Shown here in pieces: positions 63,101-64,000 of a stretch of 64,000 nt of DNA. Positions within the stretch are counted from its first letter, which is position 1; every line of letters begins with the position of its first letter. Location: assembly GCA_016185145.1 (NCBI GenBank), contig JACPOB010000029.1:30058-94057 (forward strand), read 5' to 3'. The notes under the pieces are model-generated. The model was given only the letters and a program-made list of their open reading frames with translations, made no database searches and had not been told where the DNA came from. This stretch comes from Rhodospirillales bacterium. GTDB lineage: Bacteria > Pseudomonadota > Alphaproteobacteria > Reyranellales > Reyranellaceae. The position numbers and the translations under genes are program-made.

Positions 63101-64000
63101 CACCGACGCAGCTCCGCGCCTTCCATCTGGTCGCCGAATCAGGCTCCTTCTCGGCCGCCGCCCGCGCCTCGGGGCTGAGCCAGCCCAACCTGTCGAGCCA
63201 GGTGACGGCGCTGGAGCAGGCCTATGGCGTGCGCCTGTTCGACCGCTACGGCCGCAGCGTCGCGCCGACCGAGACCGGTCGCCAGCTGCACGGCATCACC
63301 ACGCGGCTGTTCGCCGTCCAGGACGAGGCCCGCGCCCTGCTGGCCGGCGAGCAGGCGCTGACGCGCGGGCATCTCCGGATCGCCGCCGATTCCGCCCATC
63401 ACGTCGTGCCGATCATGGCTGCCCTGCGCGATCGTGCCGAGGGCCTGACCTTCGCGCTCGCGATCGACAACTCGGCCGTCGTGCTCGAGCGGCTGCTGCG
63501 CCACGAGGCCGACGTCGCGGTGATGGCCAAGAGCGTGTCGGATCCGCGGCTGCATGCCGTCAGGCTGCGTACCGATCGCGTCGTGCTGTTCGTGCCGGCG
63601 CGCCATCCGCTCGCCAAGCGCGGCCGCGCGCCCTTGTCGGTGCTGGCAGGCCAGTCGCTGGTGCTGCGCGAGCGCGGCTCGATCACCCGCGAAGTGGTCG
63701 AGCAGGCCATGGCGGCGGCCGACATCCGGCCCGACGCCATCGTCGAGGTGCAGACGCGCGAGGGCGTGCGCGAGGCGGTGGCGGCGGGCTTCGGCATCGG
63801 CGCAGTGTTCGAGAGCGAACTCGGCGAGGATCGGCGCTTTCGCCCCGTCCTTGTCACAGACACCGACCTCAATGTCGCCGAATACGCGGTGTGTCTGCAG
63901 GAGCGCCGCCGCGTGGCGCTGGTGCGGGCGTTCATGGACGAGGCGACCGGGCTCGCCGGAGCCCGGACCTCCAAATCCGCTCATATTCTTCCGGACCGCG
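63097..64000 (+). CDS. LysR-family transcriptional regulator, 3' end off window
   Basis: The frame from ATG 63097 (MTPTQLRAFHLVAESGSFSA) stays open to the window end, giving 301 residues. The LysR helix-turn-helix is at residues 1-60 (SAAARASGLSQPNLSSQVTALEQAYGVRLFDR) and the substrate-binding domain follows (LRIAADSAHHVVPIM, VAVMAKSVSD, AVAAGFGIGAVFESE). It is divergent from phnW and most likely activates the phosphonate operon in response to an intermediate. The last codons (KSAHILPDR) enter the CCGGACCGCG repeat, so the real stop should be just beyond the window. Confidence 0.9.
   Translation, partial: MTPTQLRAFHLVAESGSFSAAARASGLSQPNLSSQVTALEQAYGVRLFDRYGRSVAPTETGRQLHGITTRLFAVQDEARALLAGEQALTRGHLRIAADSAHHVVPIMAALRDRAEGLTFALAIDNSAVVLERLLRHEADVAVMAKSVSDPRLHAVRLRTDRVVLFVPARHPLAKRGRAPLSVLAGQSLVLRERGSITREVVEQAMAAADIRPDAIVEVQTREGVREAVAAGFGIGAVFESELGEDRRFRPVLVTDTDLNVAEYAVCLQERRRVALVRAFMDEATGLAGARTSKSAHILPDR
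63985..64000. repeat. Start of a CCGGACCGCG repeat cut by the window edge
   Basis: TTCTTCCGGACCGCG matches the left arm of the palindromes at 42101 and 56588. The rest lies outside the window. The LysR reading frame runs into it. Confidence 0.7.

Overview
The window is high-GC (about two thirds G+C by eye) bacterial chromosome, densely coded on both strands. The gene content suggests an alphaproteobacterium, possibly Reyranella-like or another Rhizobiales/Rhodospirillales member: an ECF11-type sigma/ChrR pair, Bug-type substrate-binding receptors, N-methylhydantoinase (HyuA/HyuB) pairs, TolB-like/TPR regulators, and several families of palindromic intergenic repeats. The taxonomic call is inference from gene content only. 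I saw no rRNA, tRNA, CRISPR array, prophage or transposase.

Layout. 1-7 kb: edge-truncated carboxymuconolactone-decarboxylase-family gene, chrR-like anti-sigma and ECF sigma gene, M20 peptidase, divergent iron-type alcohol dehydrogenase, then three poorly known small genes. 7-15.3 kb: a type I secretion operon (RTX protein, ABC exporter, HlyD adaptor; no TolC nearby) with a divergent winged-helix/TolB/TPR regulator. 15.4-19.1 kb: FAD oxidoreductase, class III aminotransferase and agmatinase-family hydrolase, punctuated by repeats. 19.1-20.5 kb: a lower-GC islet with an unknown membrane protein and a HigB/HigA-type toxin-antitoxin pair. 20.5-28.6 kb: a deacetylase-like enzyme, a lipoprotein, then a minus-strand catabolic cluster (Rieske oxygenase, HyuA, HyuB, sugar-type binding protein). 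28.6-34 kb: an internally duplicated beta-helix protein, an alpha/beta hydrolase, a MITE-like element and a frameshifted D-aminoacylase gene. 33.9-35.1 kb: two adjacent cyclase-homology proteins. 35.2-40.4 kb: a second HyuA-HyuB unit plus amidase. 40.4-46.6 kb: TfdA/TauD dioxygenase, zinc ribbon protein, P-loop kinase, an amidohydrolase with an altered metal motif, SDR, nitronate monooxygenase and PrpF-type isomerase. 46.7-54.2 kb: orphan response regulator, an ABC importer of the putative 2-aminoethylphosphonate type, a MarR/SnoaL divergent pair, and a Baeyer-Villiger-type monooxygenase. 54.2-64 kb: cyclase/TolB/TPR protein, small secreted protein, PEP-mutase-family lyase, Bug receptor, GFA protein, and a phosphonate operon phnW-phnA-phnY with a divergent LysR gene that runs off the window.

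How the genes fit together. The clearest pathway is 2-aminoethylphosphonate use: transamination (PhnW), oxidation to phosphonoacetate (PhnY) and C-P cleavage to acetate and phosphate (PhnA), with a plausible importer 8-15 kb away. The second theme is opening of cyclic amides and imides (two HyuAB units, amidase, D-aminoacylase, agmatinase family). The third is signalling through cyclase-homology and TolB/TPR proteins. The least explained items are the adjacent cyclase-homology proteins that both lack the transition-state Asn, the HxC amidohydrolase, the cysteine-less ChrR homologue, and the duplicated beta-helix protein.
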